DNA of 30,025 nucleotides, from assembly GCA_003427395.1 (NCBI GenBank), contig BFEA01000064.1:2867588-2897612 (forward strand), given 5' to 3'. Position numbers and translations under genes: made by a program. The notes under the pieces were generated by a model. The model was not told the origin of the DNA. It saw only the letters and a program-made list of their open reading frames with translations, and did no database searches. Source of the stretch: Chara braunii. Lineage: Eukaryota; Streptophyta; Charophyceae; Charales; Characeae. Shown one piece after another: positions 9,310 through 19,650 of the stretch; within the stretch, counting starts at the first letter, position 1; each line of letters begins with the position of its first letter.

Positions 9310-10917
9310 ATCCTCAAATTTGGTTTGGATTTATTTGGCCTTAGGTGCATTTGCTTTCATTTTCCTCTGGACTTTGCGCCATAAAATCCAGTATTCCGTT
9401 TCCACCTGTTGTCTGAGGATATTCCATGCTTCCCGTACGTGCATTGGTTGTTTGTCTACCGTTTCCTGGCATTTTTTTCTCCATATGGACCATAGCGCTG
9501 ACGTGCACAGGATTTGGAAAAGATTAGTTTGTAAGGGGGACTGGTCAAATAGAGAACCTGTTCCACTGTTTCTCTATTTGACCCATCGAACAGTTGGCAC
9601 ATATCTCATTTAAGGGGTTTCTATCCTCTTTTTTTCTTCTATAGTTCAACCATTGATTGAGCGGGATTGCTAAGTATAGGATTAACCATTGTAGACTTTT
9701 GAACTTGGGGGGGTGTAAAGTTGCTATGTGATTCAACGGGATCTCTTTAAATAACTCAGGGTCTACTTCGAGGTGTTTCGTCCAGTGGTCTGCTATGACT
9801 GTATCCGGTGTTGTTGATCTACCTCTAAGTTTATAGCCTAGGCTAGTGGTATAGTTGATCAGGTTAATTCTGCGATCTATTCTTGTGAACTTTTGCTTTA
9901 GGTTCCTAGCCCATTCTGCTGCCTATTGTGGTTTGTGGTTGGAATATAGTAAGTTCCTCGTTTCCTATTACTCTGACTTTTCTTAGTTTGCTCTCGTTGA
10001 CTGTAACTTGTGCTAACGGGTTTTTATTGACTTTGCAGTAATCGGCTCCTGGTTCTTCAAGGCTATGCACGGAGAAAGTAAGTCAGTTTTTTCTGCCATC
10101 TTCCTCTCTTATAAAGGCTAGAGCGTGCTCTTGGGAATTTGTGTGTGTCATTACTGCCCAATCTCCTGTTGACCACTGTTTGTCCTTTTTGAGGGTTGTA
10201 GTCCACTCCGGAGGGATGGAGTTAGTCATTCGTTGGAGGTTTTGGGTTAGATTGTGCCAGTGTTTGAGTTTTTCTCTGAGCTGTGTGGCTGTCTTCCAGT
10301 CCTTTTTTGAATCATCCCAAATGTGCTTGATTTGCCGGATGCCCTTCCCCAACCACGATCCCCATCTTGTGTCCTTTGCTGTGAGAGTAAAAGGTGTGCT
10401 CTCGTTGTTGGTTAACCTTGGGTTACAGAAGAGTGGTTGTCGGAGGATTTCTTCTTTGCTGATAGGTTTTCTTACCTTTGACGAAAAGATCTCTCTACAC
10501 GCCTTTAGTAGTATCTTCCAGAAGTTCAGTCTTGGTTCGTTTTGGGACTTGTTCTTTATGGTCCATGATTTACTTAGGATCCAGAAGGAACCTTCCATGT
10601 TGTCTGGAGTACTGAAAGTAGGAAAGATGTTGTAACCCTTCTAGAGCCAGGGTTTTCCAGGCCAATTTAGGACTCGTTAGTAGTTTTATAATCCACTTGG
10701 TTTGAATTTGGCTGGTCGGGTCTAGGACGCCTAGTCCTCCTTGGTCTTTCTTTCTTGTTACATATTGCCATGCCACCTTTGTGATGAAGTTATGTCTTGA
10801 GGCATCTCCGGTCCAGAGGTAGCCAGTTGCTTTTTGTTGGAGGTCCCTTAGGGCTCTTTGGTTTGGGCCCCAAAAGGGTGCAATGTACCACATCATCGAG
10901 TATATGGAGGCATTCAA
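9310..10917 (-). pseudogene. LINE-B ORF2 C-terminal domain (broken)
   Basis: Frames 10917-10570 and 10598-10083 are homologous by eye to the C-terminal part of LINE-A ORF2: the shared pattern LNFWKILLKACRE / SLFWKSILRAWRS, then EEILRQPLF / EEVLAQPLF. A further piece at 9736-9545 carries ICANC, matching the CSRC half of the LINE-A zinc finger, but the later His/Cys are not preserved. Coding-like minus-strand sequence continues to about 9300 (WSIWRKK...). Confidence 0.75.
9543..9583. repeat. 13-bp perfect inverted repeat, 15-bp loop
   Basis: GGTCAAATAGAGA (9543-9555) and TCTCTATTTGACC (9571-9583) are exact reverse complements inside the zinc-finger region of LINE-B. It could form a hairpin, or be the scar of a small templated inversion that destroyed the second half of the zinc finger. 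Confidence 0.9.
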
Positions 10918-12515
10918 AATTGGCTCTCTGCCATGTAGGGAGGTGTGTATCCTCCCCAGGCGTTGAGTTTACTGGTCATTTTGGCTAGTAGGCTAGGGAC
11001 CATTTCTGTTTCAGCCCCGTGCATTGACATTTGTATTCCAATAAATCTGAGAGAGTCTCTTGGGTTTCCCCATGTGAAGCCTTCTGGTGTGTTCTGTGGT
11101 GGGTCCAGACCTTCTTCTGTTAGCCACCAGCCTACTGTTTTGTTCCAGTTGATGCTCATCTCGGAAGCTAGTTGGAATGCACACATTGCTCTAGTGAGGG
11201 CTTTGAATGATGAAGGAGAAGCAGTTATAAGGACAATTAAGTCATCTGCGAATAAGATTGTGGAGGGGATATGGAACCTGTGTGGTTTTTGGTCTGTTCG
11301 GTCAAGGAGTATGTGGATGGATGGGTCTTTCCTTAAGAAGGATGCGATCCATGATGAAGAGGAAGATTAGGGCTGCCAGGGGGTCTCCTTGTCTGACTGA
11401 TCGGGACATTTTATATTTGTTGGAGATGTGGCCATTGACCTGAACTTCTCCCATTGCGTCGTTATATAGGACTCGTACCCATTTCCTGAAGTTCGGGCCT
11501 ATCCCATTGTTTCCATGCATTGTTGTAGGAAGTCCCAGTTGACTTGGTCATATGCTTTTTGAAAATCAAAGAACAGTATTGTTGCGTTTAAATGTTTATC
11601 CTGGATGTATCTTACTGACATTGCCAAGGTCATGACATTATCCAAGATGAACCGTCCTGGTATAAATCTTGTTTGGTCTATGTAAAATCAATTTTTGGTG
11701 ATCTTTCGTATTCTGTTGGCTAGAAGTTTTGCCAAGATTTTGTATGCTACTGTTAGTAGTGTGATTGGTCTGTAGTTCCTAATGTCTGTTGGGTCCCCTT
11801 TTTTGTTGAGGAGTGTGACTATACTGGTGCTAAAAGTTGTCCCTAGGTTTTCATTGGTCCATGCAGTTTTTATAAAGTTGCAATGTTCATCTCCTAAGAG
11901 TGGCCAGAAGGTTTGTCAAAATTTCTTTGAGAGTCCATCTATGCCAGGTGTTTTTCCAGTTTTCATGGAATCCAAGGCTATTTTTAGTTCTTCATTTGTG
12001 ATTGGTTGTTCTAGTTCCTCAACCATGGTGTGTGGTATAGTTTTATCTAGGTATTTACTGAATTTTTCTCTAACCTGGAGGACTGATCTAGGGGTGGGAG
12101 AATCTGTCTTGGAGGTGTACAACTCTTTGTAGAAGGATTTAGTGATGGATAACATCTTTGTTGGATTGGACGTTATGCCTTCTCCTTTGAGCTGACCGAT
12201 GGTTGAGTTCCTTCCTCTCGCTGTGATTTTCTGAAAAAACAATTTTGTCATTTTCTCACCCATCTCCCATTCCCTTATCCTAGCTCCGAGTCTCATACCG
12301 TTCGCTTTCCAGGCGTTCCAATGTGCTAGTTCTGATTTGGATCTAGTTAGCAGTTCTTCGTAGTCCGTGGAACTAGGGTTATTACATAAATTGGATCCGG
12401 CGATGCTGACTGCTGCCTCTAATTCCTTTATTCTTTGATTTCTTTTTGCTGCTAGTTTCCCTGAGGCTGTGGAAGCTGCTCTGGAAAGGTTGGTTATTAA
12501 GGATGGGAAATCCAT
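10914..12515 (-). pseudogene. LINE-B ORF2 middle: reverse transcriptase (broken)
   Basis: Minus-strand frames contain TGKTPGIDG (about 11940), NYRPITLLTVAYKILAKLL (about 11730-11790), motif A FFDFQKAYDQVNW (11533-11570) and motif C FADD (11241-11252). Upstream, 12515-11916 is an open stretch linking endonuclease to RT. Nonsense codons occur after DGLSKKF (about 11915) and in the region near 11690, with further frame changes at about 11520 and 11190. Intact catalytic residues show it was once functional. Confidence 0.82.
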
Positions 12516-12525
12516 CTCTTCTCTG

Positions 12526-13500
12526 TTAGAGTCGATGCAGGCTCGTACTATTGTTCTTCCATTTAGCGAGTTTGAAGTAAAAGTTGTTGATCTTGAAAAA
12601 GCCTGGCCCTTTTTGTAGCCCGGGGTCGAAGATAAACTCTAAGAAGATTAGGCTGTGATCTAATCCATTGTGGTAGGGTAATTTTCCTATACCTACATTG
12701 TGTATAGAGCCTATGAGGGATTCTGATACTAGAAAGTAATCTATGGCAGAGTTGGTAATGTGTTGGGTTCTATTTCTTTTCCTGTATGTGAATCTATTTA
12801 TCTCTGGGTGAAATGTTCTTAGGGGCTCAAGTAGATTCCTTTCTATTAGTAGTGTGTGCATTGCTCGGGCCTCTGTTTGTAGTTGACTTTCACTTTCCCC
12901 TTGAGAACATGACAATTTGTCCCTAGTTGGGTCCAGTGTTGTGTTCCAGTCCCCTACTAGGACTACATGTTTTTGATCGTTGCACATTGTTGTTATGCTC
13001 TGTATGAAGCTTTGTTTTTGGGCAAAGCCGTTCGGGGCGTAGGCATTTATAACTTGGAAGGATTCTTCCTTGAAAGTGAAGAGGGATTCTATCCATCTGC
13101 CTTGTACTGAATCCGAATTGATGCGTTCTATTTGTATTAGCTTGGTTGCTCTTGAGTTGCTGTGCCAAAGGATAGTCGTTCCTGCAGATCCAACTTTTGG
13201 GGTCGGTGCCCAGGAAGCTGCTCGAACGTATTTTAGTCATGGTAGTATTTTATTGATTATAGCTTTGTGCTCTAGGGAATCGGTGAGGTGGGTTTCCTCT
13301 GGGCATGCTATGTCTGGTGGATCTTTTGAGAACCATTTTAGATAGTTGGTCAAGTTATCCCATTTGTCTGTGCTGGTCAAGATTGTGGCTAGCCCATTGA
13401 CATTCCATGACATGACTGAGAGTTCAGGCTCCTTAGGTTTTAGCTTATAGTTCTTGGGCCTGTTTCCCACCTGTGTGAGCATGGGATGTTGTTCTGCCAT
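12526..13500 (-). pseudogene. LINE-B ORF2 start: APE-type endonuclease (broken)
   Basis: An ATG at 13500 opens ORF2. Visible landmarks are MSWNVNGLA, PEETHL (the catalytic Glu position), then after frameshifts VLVGDWN, AIDYFLVSE and LDHSLI. These correspond to the WN, QE, GDWN, DY and SDH motifs of apurinic-like LINE endonucleases, with the Ser of SDH replaced. Frames used are 13500-13237, then a second frame to about 12987, then 12987-12526. The enzyme would nick target DNA to prime reverse transcription, but this copy cannot encode it. Confidence 0.8.
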
Positions 13501-13735
13501 GGAAAGTCAGTGGGGGCCTTGCTGTGCTTGTGTAGTGAGGAGTTTTCGTTGTCAGGGGACTTGAAATGGTGGGCAGTTGTCTATATACTTATGTTCCCCT
13601 TCTCGTTTTGGTCCTAGTAAATTAAATCCTTTTTCCTGGAGTCAGTCCAAGACTTGGCTCTCCTCAGTCTGGCCGTCAATCCTTACATTACTTGTGAGCT
13701 AGTAAGCCCACACCCATCGCCTAGCATGCCTCACG

Positions 13736-13780
13736 AAAATTGTTAAAACTACCTTCGCAAAAATTGTTAAAACTACCTTC
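13736..13780. repeat. 24-bp period tandem duplication
   Basis: Two copies of AAAATTGTTAAAACTACCTT (starting 13736 and 13760) just outside the 5' end of LINE-B. Confidence 0.9.
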
Positions 13781-13922
13781 TAGGCCTGTACGTGCTGCAG
13801 CTCCCCCCCCTTACCCCCGACAATATCTCGATTTGTGCCGCTCATCGGACTTCATCCTTGAGCAGGGTGTTTTGTCACAAGGTACTCAAATCAGAGAAAA
13901 ACTCAAAGGACACGTCAAAGAC

Positions 13923-14045
13923 CAACAGGCCTAGATCAGTTGGTGGTACACCCATGAACTGTTGAAATACAGACCCAACTTCGAATCCAGTTGAATAAGA
14001 TGAACAGAATAACATACTTCTTATTAATTCTGAATAAAAAAAAAT
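13923..14045 (+). mobile_element. tRNA-derived SINE with target-site duplication
   Basis: The head contains a box-A-like TAGATCAGTTGGTGG (13932-13946) and, 48 bp later, a box-B-like TTCGAATCC inside a T-arm-like stem CAACT...AGTTG. Between them, CTGT...ACAG could form an anticodon-type stem. A short AT-rich body follows, ending in an A9 run (about 14036-14044). The flanks GACACGTCAAAGAC (13909-13922) and GACAAGTCAAAGAC (14046-14059) match at 13 of 14 positions and form a target-site duplication. Internal A and B boxes would direct RNA polymerase III transcription; retroposition would need LINE enzymes. Confidence 0.75.
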
Positions 14046-14310
14046 GACAAGTCAAAGACACAGGTCGTAGACAAAGTACAATTCGACAAGTACAGCATTT
14101 AGCTCAAAGATACAGGTGGGTGGCTCCGACGCCACGTTTCGATGGCAGCCATGACGTCATGCTAATCTTCATTCTATGTGTCTGTCCAATTTCAAGGGAT
14201 GTCCCCAAGGACCCTGTACATCCTGCCTTTTTCTTTTTTTTAAACCTTTTAATTCCCCTATTCATGCTTACTGATGTTCTTACGGAAAAGACTTTGTCTT
14301 CAGTTACTTG
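14046..14310. other. Unique spacer between SINE and satellite domain
   Basis: No gene seen. Contains the perfect palindrome CATGACGTCATG at 14150-14161 and a short T-rich patch near 14228-14240. Confidence 0.4.
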
Positions 14311-14436
14311 CAATTACTCTCCAGTTAACTCTGCAGTTACTCTCCAGTTAACTCCGCAGTTACTCTCCAGTTAACTCTTCAGTTACTCTCCTGTTAACTC
14401 TGCAGTTACTCTCCTGTTAACTCTTCAGATACTCTG
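14311..14436. repeat. 23-bp tandem array, five full units plus a partial
   Basis: Units of the form CAGTTACTCTCCAGTTAACT + CTG start at 14311, 14334, 14357, 14380 and 14403. The last two share a CAG to CTG change, so the variants are arranged as local duplications. A partial unit follows from 14426. Each unit contains a CAGTTAAC core related to the neighbouring satellites. Confidence 0.93.
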
Positions 14437-14689
14437 CAGTTACTACTTTGCGGCTACTCTGGAGTTACCGCGTAGTTAGTGGTTACTCTACTGTTGATTT
14501 ACATTTGCACTGCATAGTAGCCCTGGCTCCGAAGCCATTCCTAAAGAAAAACGAATGTACTCTGGGGAGCATCCATCCGGTGACATTTCCCTGGGCAGTG
14601 CTGGCACAGACGCATCCGCAGAAGGGATTTGTTTTTTTTCCCTTTTTCCTTTTCTTTCCCCTTGTGGCCATGCAAACACTCAATGCAGC
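14437..14689. other. Spacer with degenerate satellite and a diverged SINE-like piece
   Basis: Degenerate CAGTTAC motifs run to about 14510. The segment at about 14560-14600 (CTCTGGGGAGCATCC...CCGGTGACATT) resembles the 7956-7990 SINE-like block but is too diverged to be firm. Confidence 0.4.
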
Positions 14690-15840
14690 TAAGATGAGTA
14701 ACTGTGGAGGTTAACCGCTGTAATGGCTAAGTATGCAGTTAACTGCAGCAGCTAACCATGCAGTTATGCTTGTTAATACTTAACTGAGTTCAGTATGCAG
14801 CAGCTAACCATGCAATTGCGCTTGTTAATAATTAACTGAGTTAAGTACGCAGTTAGCCGCTGCTGTCATGGGGCTATGCAAACGCTACCAAACAGATATG
14901 TAGCTAAGTGTGGAGTTAACTGCTGTTCTCATGGCTTGTGCAGCTAACCGCGGTAACAGTTAAATACTACGCATGCAGTTAACTGCAGCAGTGAATCATG
15001 CAGTTAAGCTTGTCTGCCAGCTGAGTTAAGTATGCAGTTAACCGCCACCGCTCTCATGGCTTTGACAAACAGCTATGCAGTTAAAAAAGCATGGTGTCCA
15101 CTGCTGTTCTCATGGCTCATGCAGCTAATTACCGTAAGAGTTAAATACTATGCAGTTAACCACTGTGAGAATTAGGTACTAAGCAAACAGTCATGCAGCA
15201 AAGTATGTAGTTAACCGCGGGTAATAACTGTGCAGTTAAGTTGAGTTAGCCGCCGTAAGGCTATGCAGCTAAGTGTGCAGTTGACCACTTTATATAACAT
15301 GCAAGTAGAACACAGTCAACTAAAGTACGATGCAGCTAATTACTATGCAGTTAATAGCTCTAATAATGGCTATGCAGCTAAGTGTACAGTTATGCAGTTA
15401 ATAGCTCTAATAATGGCTATGCAGCTAAGTGTATACAGTTAACCACTCTAACACCTAAGTAATATACTGTTAACTACAGTAACGACTTTGCAAATAAGTA
15501 CTACTATGCAGCAGCTAACCGCTGTAACAGCCAAGTACTATGCAGCTAATCGCTCTAATGGCTATGCAGCTACGTGTGCAGTTAACCTCCCTCTTATACC
15601 TAACTTGTTTGCACTTTTAACTGCTGTAAATCTATTTAAAATGGCTATGCGGCTAAGGGTGTAGTTAACCTCTCTTTTGCCTCAGTAGTTTGAACTTTGA
15701 AGTTAACTTCTCTGGCGGCTTTGCAGCTAAGTACTATGCAGCAGTCAACTGCCGTAACAGCTCAGTAGCAGCTCAGTAACAGCTAAGTAACAGCTAAGTA
15801 ACAGGTAAGTAACACGTAAGTAACAGGTGTAATGAACCCA
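14690..15840. repeat. Diverged palindromic-core satellite, block 1
   Basis: About 1.15 kb dominated by ATGCAGTTAAC(C/T)GC, GCTATGCAGCTAAGTG and TAACAGCTAAGTA motifs with variable spacing. A recent local duplication of about 47 bp is visible at 15347 and 15394. The block ends with a short (AACAG[C/G]TAAGT) run at about 15768-15826. No ORF is maintained. Confidence 0.88.
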
Positions 15841-16465
15841 GTCTAGCAGATACTCAGAAGTCGTCAAACATCCTTAGTAATGTAGACCAGAGGTAGCGCC
15901 ACATCAGCATGCAATCCTCAGCAAGTCTGGCGCATAATGCAGAAGCGCCAGCATGCTGCCTCCACCTCGTGTCGTCATCCACAACGCCTGCACACAGCCA
16001 GCGTGTAGCCAGCGTCGCGCCAGCATGAAGCCGGCGTCTAATCGAAGTCGAGCCAGCGCCAAAGCAGCATAGCAAGACTGAATGCTTGACTCACTCGAGG
16101 CCATCCTTAAGTAGCAGTTGTTGAGGCTGTCTAGCCTCGGTGCTTTTCCCACAGTCGTCCAGATTGGCTCACATCTGAAGGCCCAAATTGTACAGTTGCA
16201 GACTTCTCCCTTGGACCTGATGCTGTCTGGGTACCTGCATACAAACAAGTGTGTGTGCTTGACCAGCGGCCTGGGCTAGGTACCTTTGGACTTTGACTGT
16301 TGGGTGGACTGACAGCTGACTAAAGTTAACTGTCACACACCCAGACCCTGAATTAGTGTGGGCCCTGTGGGGTCTTTTTCCGCCGTTTTGGCCTGGGCTG
16401 AGAGGGTGGCCAAGTAGGCCCTCAGATGACACTCAGCTTCTACGAGACATATGGCATGGGTTATT
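15841..16465. other. Non-satellite block inside the satellite domain
   Basis: About 600 bp of ordinary-complexity sequence with GCCAGCGT-like short repeats near 15940-16060. Minus-strand frames of 73-114 codons are open but show no recognisable domain. It is bordered on both sides by the same AACAGGTAAGT-type repeat, which suggests an insertion into the array or capture by the array. No retroposon tail is visible. Confidence 0.6.
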
Positions 16466-18280
16466 GCACAGGTAAGTAACAGGTAAGTACTGTTAATTAA
16501 CCAGTGCAAGAGCTAAGTGCTATAAAGTTAACTGCTATAGCAGCTAGGGGAACAGTTAGCAGCAGTAAAACTAATGCGATGACTGCCGTGGGAGCTCAGT
16601 ACTATGCAGTTAGCTGCCCTACTAGTAACGCCAGCTATATGGTAGGTAACTGCATAGTGCTTAACTGCAGTGTGAGCTGATTTTTTACTGTGCAGTTAAC
16701 TGAATAACAGTACTAACAACTCGATAACAGTGCCGTTACAAAATACAATATGAATAATAGTAATGAATTTTTACCTGGAACCAGCCACGAGCTGATGTAC
16801 CTCAGGCCCACCCCCGATAGAAAGCCGAGCAAACGAAACAAGGCTCCAAAACCGGTGAAATAGGAACCGGACTGATGCTCTCCAGAATGGAAAAGGAGCC
16901 AGAACCAGATGGTTCTGTTAAAATTAAAAAAAATAAAAATAAATAAAAATAAAAAAGGCTCCAAAACAGTGCTAACTGTGACTCCTTTAAGTGCAGACTC
17001 GCTGGGATGATCCCTTAACTGCAGTTGGAGCTGATTACTATGCGGTTAGCTACGCCAGCTATATGCTCGCTGTCTGCATAGTACTTAACTACGGTTGGAG
17101 CTGATTACTGTGCAATTAACTCAGTAACAGTACTAACAAGTTAACGACGCAATAACAGTGAACATATAACTGCAGCTGGAGCTGATTACTATGCAGCTAC
17201 GTGCACAATAGTAACAGCATGGTACTTCAGCTATACTAAGTACATAGTACTCACACCAGCTATATGGTAGCTAACTGCATAGTACTTAACCGCAGTTCGA
17301 GCTCATTACTGTGCAGTTAACTCAGTAACAGTACTAACAACTCGATAGCTGTGCACAGTGCTGTAGCTGCAGTGGTGCTGTATTTACGCCAGCTGTATGG
17401 TAGCCAACTGCAGAGTACTTGAATGCAGCTGGAGCTGATTACTATGCAGTTAGGTACACAATAGTAACTGCATTGTACCTTTTAGCTATAGTAACTACAT
17501 AGTACTTACACCAGCTATATGGTAGCCAACTGCATAGTGCTTAACCGCAGTTCGAGCTCATTACTGTGCAGTTAACTCAGTAACAGTACTGACAACTCAA
17601 TAACTGTGCACAACGCCGTAGCTGCAGTTGGAGCTGATTACTATGCAGTTAGCTACATAGTACTAACTGCATAGTATAGTACTTACGCCAGCTATATGCT
17701 CACTATCTGTGTAGTACTTAACTACAATTGGAGCTGATTACTGTGCAATTAACTCAGTAACAGTACTAAGTTACTAACCCAGTCAATAACAGTGCACAAT
17801 GCTGTAACTGCAGTTAAAGCTGATTACTATGCAGTTAGGTACGTAGCAGTAGTACTAACTGCATGTAGCAGTAACTGCATAGTGCTTATGCCAGCTATAC
17901 GGTAAGTTACTGCATAGTACTTAACCGCAGTTCGAGCTCATCACTGTGCAGTGAACTCAGTAACACTACTAACAGCAGTCAACTGCAGTTCGAGCGAATC
18001 ACTGTGCAGTTAACCCAGTAACATTACTAACAGCTCGGTAACAGTGCAGTTGGAGCTGATTGCTAGGCAGTTAGCTACATAGTACTAACTGCATAGTATA
18101 GTACATACGTCAACTATATCCATAGCACTTTTTAACTGCCACTGAATCTGATTACTGTCCAAGTCCAGTTAACTACACAGTACTAACTCCGAGTCCATAG
18201 TACTTACAGCAGTTATATGGTAGCTAACTGCAATTGGAGCTCATGACTGCGGAGTTAATTTAGTAACAGTACTATAGGTC
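16466..18280. repeat. Composite satellite, block 2 (alternating ~80 and ~100-130-bp units)
   Basis: The motif GAGCT(G/C)ATTACT(A/G)TGCA recurs at about 17098, 17179, 17299, 17432, 17554, 17631, 17731, 17817 and 17934. One half-unit continues GTTAACTCAGTAACAGTACT; the other continues to GCCAGCTATATGGTAGCTAACTGCATAGTACTTA. The two forms alternate with spacings of 77-133 bp, giving a higher-order repeat of roughly 200-255 bp. CTGCAG, GTTAAC, CAGCTG and AGTACT palindromes are dense. Confidence 0.88.
16853..16954 (+). mobile_element. SINE-like insertion in the satellite, 13-bp target-site duplication
   Basis: AAGGCTCCAAAAC occurs at 16840-16852 and exactly again at 16955-16967. Between them is a 3' end related to the block at 7896-7986: CCGGACTGATGCTC..., then the near-palindrome CAGAACCAGATGGTTCTG, then an A-rich (AAAAT)n-like tail (16920-16954). 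The shared 65-bp end, the hairpin and the A-rich tail define a retroposon family. The insertion is 5'-truncated and younger than the satellite it sits in. Confidence 0.82.
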
Positions 18281-19224
18281 TGATTGACTTCACTGCAGTC
18301 AAAGCTATGTGCGAGGCTCAAGGCCTCGTCTGGGCCCTGTCTCAGCAAGCACAGCCGCCCTAAGTGAAGGCGGGCCTGATAAGTGACGAGAGGGCTATTT
18401 TTGGGTATTGACGCAGCTGGGAAATTCAGGCAGTTTGGTTGAGTAAGTCCAGGCTCTGCCTGCCTTTCTCCAAATGTATCGAGGCAGGCCCTGGGCCAGA
18501 CACGGGGCATAAGCCGAACACAGGCCGCTGGCAGTTGGACACGCGTAACCACCCCAGGCCCTGTGGAAGATTCCCTGGGACAGGGGCTCAGCCACTTGGG
18601 GCCTACCGGAAGCTTCTGGGCAGGGGCCCAGCGCAGCCAGGCAGCACGGAGCAGGCAGGCCACTTCCATAAAGGAAAGTGCCTGCCTCTGCATTTGGCAT
18701 CCGGGCACTTGCTACATGCTGCGCAAGCGCTGCTGCGCTATCGGCAGGCAAGCACCCATGCACTCACGGGCGAGCAGGGCACACGCAGGCAGCCATAGCC
18801 GAGCTGGCCTGCGAGATGCTGGATGGGGCGCATGGTGGTCCTTGGGTGCACGTGGCATCTGCGTGGGGGATCGAGGTTGTGAGTAAAGCGTGAGACATAC
18901 CTGGTGCTTGAGGCGAACAGCATTGGCCGAGATCTGCTCGTACTTCGGGAAGCTGTTGACGTCACCAGCAGCATTGTAGATAGGCCAGATAGGATCTGCC
19001 ATACATAGTCTGGGCGCTGAGCGCCAGTTAGGAATTCGACATTCGTTCATTGTTGATGATGATGAGACTATTCCAGCATTGTCACTTATGAACTTTTGCT
19101 GTGCTCTTATTTGGTGGAACTCAAGTTGCAATTCTGCTTTTGGTTCGAGGTCAGGACCATCTGGTTTCATGTGTATGATGCTGGTTGGTTTCTGGAATTC
19201 GCTATCGCTCATTTTCCTTGCATA
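18281..19224. other. GC-richer non-satellite block in the satellite domain
   Basis: About 940 bp with no satellite motif, moderate to high GC and many GCAGGC/CTGCGC words between 18440 and 18890. It contains the exon-like segment listed separately. Boundaries with flanking satellite are abrupt (ATGCAAGCTCTTAACTGCAG at the right edge). Confidence 0.55.
18891..19212 (-). CDS. Possible exon of an unknown gene, with consensus splice donor
   Basis: The minus-strand frame from ATG 19212 gives about 107 residues of ordinary composition (for example CRIPNWRSAPRLCMADPIW, then FPKYEQISANAVRLKHQ). It reaches CACCAG|GTATGT, a near-perfect 5' splice site at about 18891-18890. Beyond that point the frame stays open but becomes low-quality (Arg/Ala/Pro-rich), as expected for read-through into an intron. 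I recognise no domain, and no downstream exon can be placed within the satellite to the left. It may be a captured gene fragment or chance. Confidence 0.3.
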
Positions 19225-19420
19225 TGCAAGCTCTTAACTGCAGTAACAGATGTGTACGCGCTTAACTGGGGTAACAGGCACAAGTACTATGCAGTTAGCT
19301 ACCATATTACACCAGCAGCTACTATGCAGTTAGCTAAATAGTCCTCACTGCATACTGATGACATTAGCTATATGATCGCTAACTGCATAATCCTTACGGC
19401 AATGAGTACCATCCAGGTGT
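19225..19420. repeat. Diverged satellite, block 3
   Basis: Degenerate CTTAACTGCAGTAACAG, TATGCAGTTAGCTA and CTAACTGCATA motifs of the same family as block 2. Confidence 0.75.
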
Positions 19421-19650
19421 TATGCAGGTACTATGCAGGTACTATGCAGGTACTATGCAGGTACTATGCAGGTACTATGCAGGTACTATGCACGTACCAT
19501 GCAGGTAAGGACTATGCAGGTACTATGCAGGTACCATGCAGGTAGTATGCAGGTACTATGCATGGTAAGGACTATGCAGGTACTTTGCAGGTACTATGCA
19601 GGTACCATGCAGGTACTATGCAGGTACCGTGCAGGTACTATGCAGGTATT
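19421..19650. repeat. 11-bp tandem array (TATGCAGGTAC)n
   Basis: About twenty units of TATGCAGGTAC with a few point variants (TATGCACGTAC, CATGCAGGTAC, TTTGCAGGTAC). Two longer interruptions contain GGTAAGGAC at about 19503 and 19563. The 74-codon open frame here is just an 11-residue translation of the repeat. Confidence 0.95.

Larger units (their letters stand above)
9300..13705 (-). mobile_element. LINE-B: decayed L1-like non-LTR retrotransposon
   Basis: Minus-strand pieces in shifting frames reproduce an L1-type order: the end of ORF1, endonuclease, reverse transcriptase, and C-terminal domain. At least five frameshifts and several nonsense codons break it. The right end is about 13690-13705, inside what looks like the tail of ORF1 (a coherent frame from about 13689 to 13559 with one internal TGA), so the copy is 5'-truncated. 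The 3' end is not defined; conserved coding stops near 9300. It is more AT-rich and clearly more degraded than LINE-A, and a different lineage. Confidence 0.85.

Noticed and set aside
8139-13690. CTTACATTA at 8139-8147 and 13682-13690 as the LINE-B target-site duplication
   Set aside because: Nine bases shared over 5.5 kb can be chance. The left copy is not next to a LINE-B tail, and the right copy lies inside ORF1-like coding sequence.
13932-13995. A functional tRNA gene
   Set aside because: No acceptor stem and imperfect arms; the A tail and target-site duplication favour a SINE.
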